NCBI GenBank assembly: GCA_021108325.1
Contig: JAIORB010000150.1
Location: 1 to 40,014, forward strand
From: Bacteroidales bacterium
GTDB lineage: Bacteria; Bacteroidota; Bacteroidia; Bacteroidales; UBA12077
Length of the DNA: 40,014 nucleotides
Direction of reading: 5' to 3'
Both the position numbers and the translations under genes were made by a program. Shown here one piece after another: positions 38,979 through 40,014 of the stretch (positions within the stretch are counted from its first letter, which is position 1; each line of letters begins with the position of its first letter). The notes beneath the pieces are model-generated. The model was given only the letters and a program-made list of their open reading frames with translations. It did not search any database and was not told the origin of the DNA.

Positions 38979-40014
38979 ATGGTCCAAAAATTTACTTTAC
39001 TTGAATTAAATAAAGATATTCAGGAAAAAATAAATTCAAATTTCCCAAACTCTATATGGGTAATTGCTGAAATAAGTGAATTAAATGTAAACAGAAATGG
39101 ACATTGTTATATTGAATTAGTTGAAAAAGATGCTATAACTGATAATATTATTGCAAGAACAAGGGCTACAATATGGGCATCTACATATCGTATGCTCCGT
39201 CCTTATTTTGAAAATACCACAGGACATGAATTAAGCCCTGGTATAAAAATTCTAGTTCAGGCAAATATCGAATTCCATGAACTTTATGGCTTAAGTCTAA
39301 ACATAACGGATATTGATCCAAACTATACCTTAGGTGATCTGGCTCAAAAAAAAGGCGAAACATTAAAGAAACTCGAAAGCGAAGGTGTAATTAATATGAA
39401 TAAGGAATTAGTATTCCCTGTTGTTCCTCAAAAAATTGCTATTATCTCATCCGATACTGCAGCCGGTTACCAGGATTTTATTAATCAACTTGAAAATAAC
39501 AATTTTGGATATACATTTTATATAAAACTGTTTCCTTCCATAATGCAAGGTTTGCAATCTGAAGAATCTATTATTAACACATTGGAAAAAATCTACAATT
39601 ATGAAGATTTTTTTGATCTTGTGATTATCATTCGTGGAGGAGGATCTCAGGCTGATCTTAACTGTTTTAATAGTTACTTGCTGGCTACAAATGTTGCTCA
39701 GTTTCCATTGCCGGTTATAACAGGCATTGGACATGCCAAGGATGAATCTATAGTTGATATAGTTGCTCACAAAAAACTTAAAACACCTACTGCTGTTGCA
39801 GAATATATAATTGAAAAAACATCTGATTTTGAAGATAACCTTCATTATTTAAAAGATAATATTCTTGATTTAGTTACCGGCTATATACAAGATCAAAAAA
39901 CAAAACTTGCACAGTACGGTGTCATAACTGTTCCTGCTGTAAAAAACAATCTGGATAAATATAATTACCAATTAGATATAATTGTAGAAAAGCTAAAGAA
40001 TAGTACAAAACAGT
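38979..40014 (+). CDS. xseA: Exodeoxyribonuclease VII large subunit (3' end outside window)
   Basis: The frame opens at ATG 38979, 2 bp after the subtilase stop, and runs off the right edge with 345 codons visible. The N-terminal OB domain (about 5-100: FTLLELNKDIQEKI, SIWVIAEISELNVNRNGHCYIEL) is typical of XseA nucleic-acid binding. The catalytic domain shows KIAIISSDTAAGYQDFINQL, the hallmark LVIIIRGGGSQADLNCFNSY, then FPLPVITGIGHAKDESIVDIVAHKKLKTPTAVAEYII. A coiled-coil region has begun at the edge. With XseB it degrades single-stranded DNA in both directions; xseB is expected just outside the window. Tight spacing indicates shared transcription with the peptidase gene, although their roles are unrelated. 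Confidence 0.96.
   Translation, partial: MVQKFTLLELNKDIQEKINSNFPNSIWVIAEISELNVNRNGHCYIELVEKDAITDNIIARTRATIWASTYRMLRPYFENTTGHELSPGIKILVQANIEFHELYGLSLNITDIDPNYTLGDLAQKKGETLKKLESEGVINMNKELVFPVVPQKIAIISSDTAAGYQDFINQLENNNFGYTFYIKLFPSIMQGLQSEESIINTLEKIYNYEDFFDLVIIIRGGGSQADLNCFNSYLLATNVAQFPLPVITGIGHAKDESIVDIVAHKKLKTPTAVAEYIIEKTSDFEDNLHYLKDNILDLVTGYIQDQKTKLAQYGVITVPAVKNNLDKYNYQLDIIVEKLKNSTKQ

Overview
The window is a low-GC, gene-dense chromosomal segment of a Bacteroidota bacterium, most likely in or near the Bacteroidales/Marinilabiliales. The evidence is a secreted subtilase with a type IX secretion C-terminal domain, a FISUMP-type lipoprotein, RibBA, a START-like small protein, SiaB/SiaC-type proteins, and recurring TAnnTTTG promoter boxes just upstream of starts, which is the Bacteroidota -7 element. 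Ribosome binding sites are weak or absent, as usual for the phylum. I cannot name the species.

Layout. (1) 1-7623, minus strand: three exported proteins in a row, a 1524-residue beta-rich protein of unknown function, a protein of about six fibronectin type III domains, and a PKD/FISUMP lipoprotein cut by the window edge. (2) 8058-9005, minus: a secreted helical-repeat protein. (3) 9121-10155, minus: a heavily rearranged tRNA-Met locus. One intact tRNA sits between two extra 3' halves (each fused to an identical GIY-YIG nuclease gene, 351 bp period) and two extra 5' halves (81 bp period). In all four extra fragments a TCCCGAT/ATCGGGA palindrome occupies the place of the anticodon arm. (4) 10249-14983, plus: START-like protein, LptF/LptG-type permease and two glycosyltransferases (envelope biogenesis). 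(5) 15061-19586: RibBA, a DUF4405 membrane cytochrome-like protein, Fmt, a LysM glucosaminidase lipoprotein and cytidine deaminase. (6) 19592-25381: a signalling island. A REC-PAS-class III cyclase is divergent from a four-gene operon of REC-PP2C, TPR-TM-PP2C, SiaB-like kinase and SiaC-like phosphoprotein, closed by a strong terminator. (7) 25457-33025, minus: IlvE, M3 peptidase, cold shock protein, nitronate monooxygenase-like flavoprotein, membrane LytTR regulator, RluA-type pseudouridine synthase and PanB. (8) 33363-40014, plus: DnaK, MORN-repeat protein, MnmA, T9SS subtilase and the 5' part of xseA.

The two places that look least ordinary are the tRNA-Met/GIY-YIG array and the Sia-like partner-switching island. 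The first resembles a minimal element that expanded inside a tRNA gene while one functional copy was kept; the original promoter and terminator still appear to flank the whole array. The second has the phosphatase-kinase-phosphoprotein set of the Pseudomonas SiaABC switch, but no diguanylate cyclase is present and an adenylate-cyclase-type enzyme faces it across a shared operator-like region. Intergenic DNA also carries several families of short palindromic or tandem repeats (CTGCCGTCAGGCAGG, CCCGAT/ATCGGG, TTTTAGGCATTTATAA, AAAATGACT and two hairpin elements of about 110-125 bp with inverted ends), in places nested in one another.
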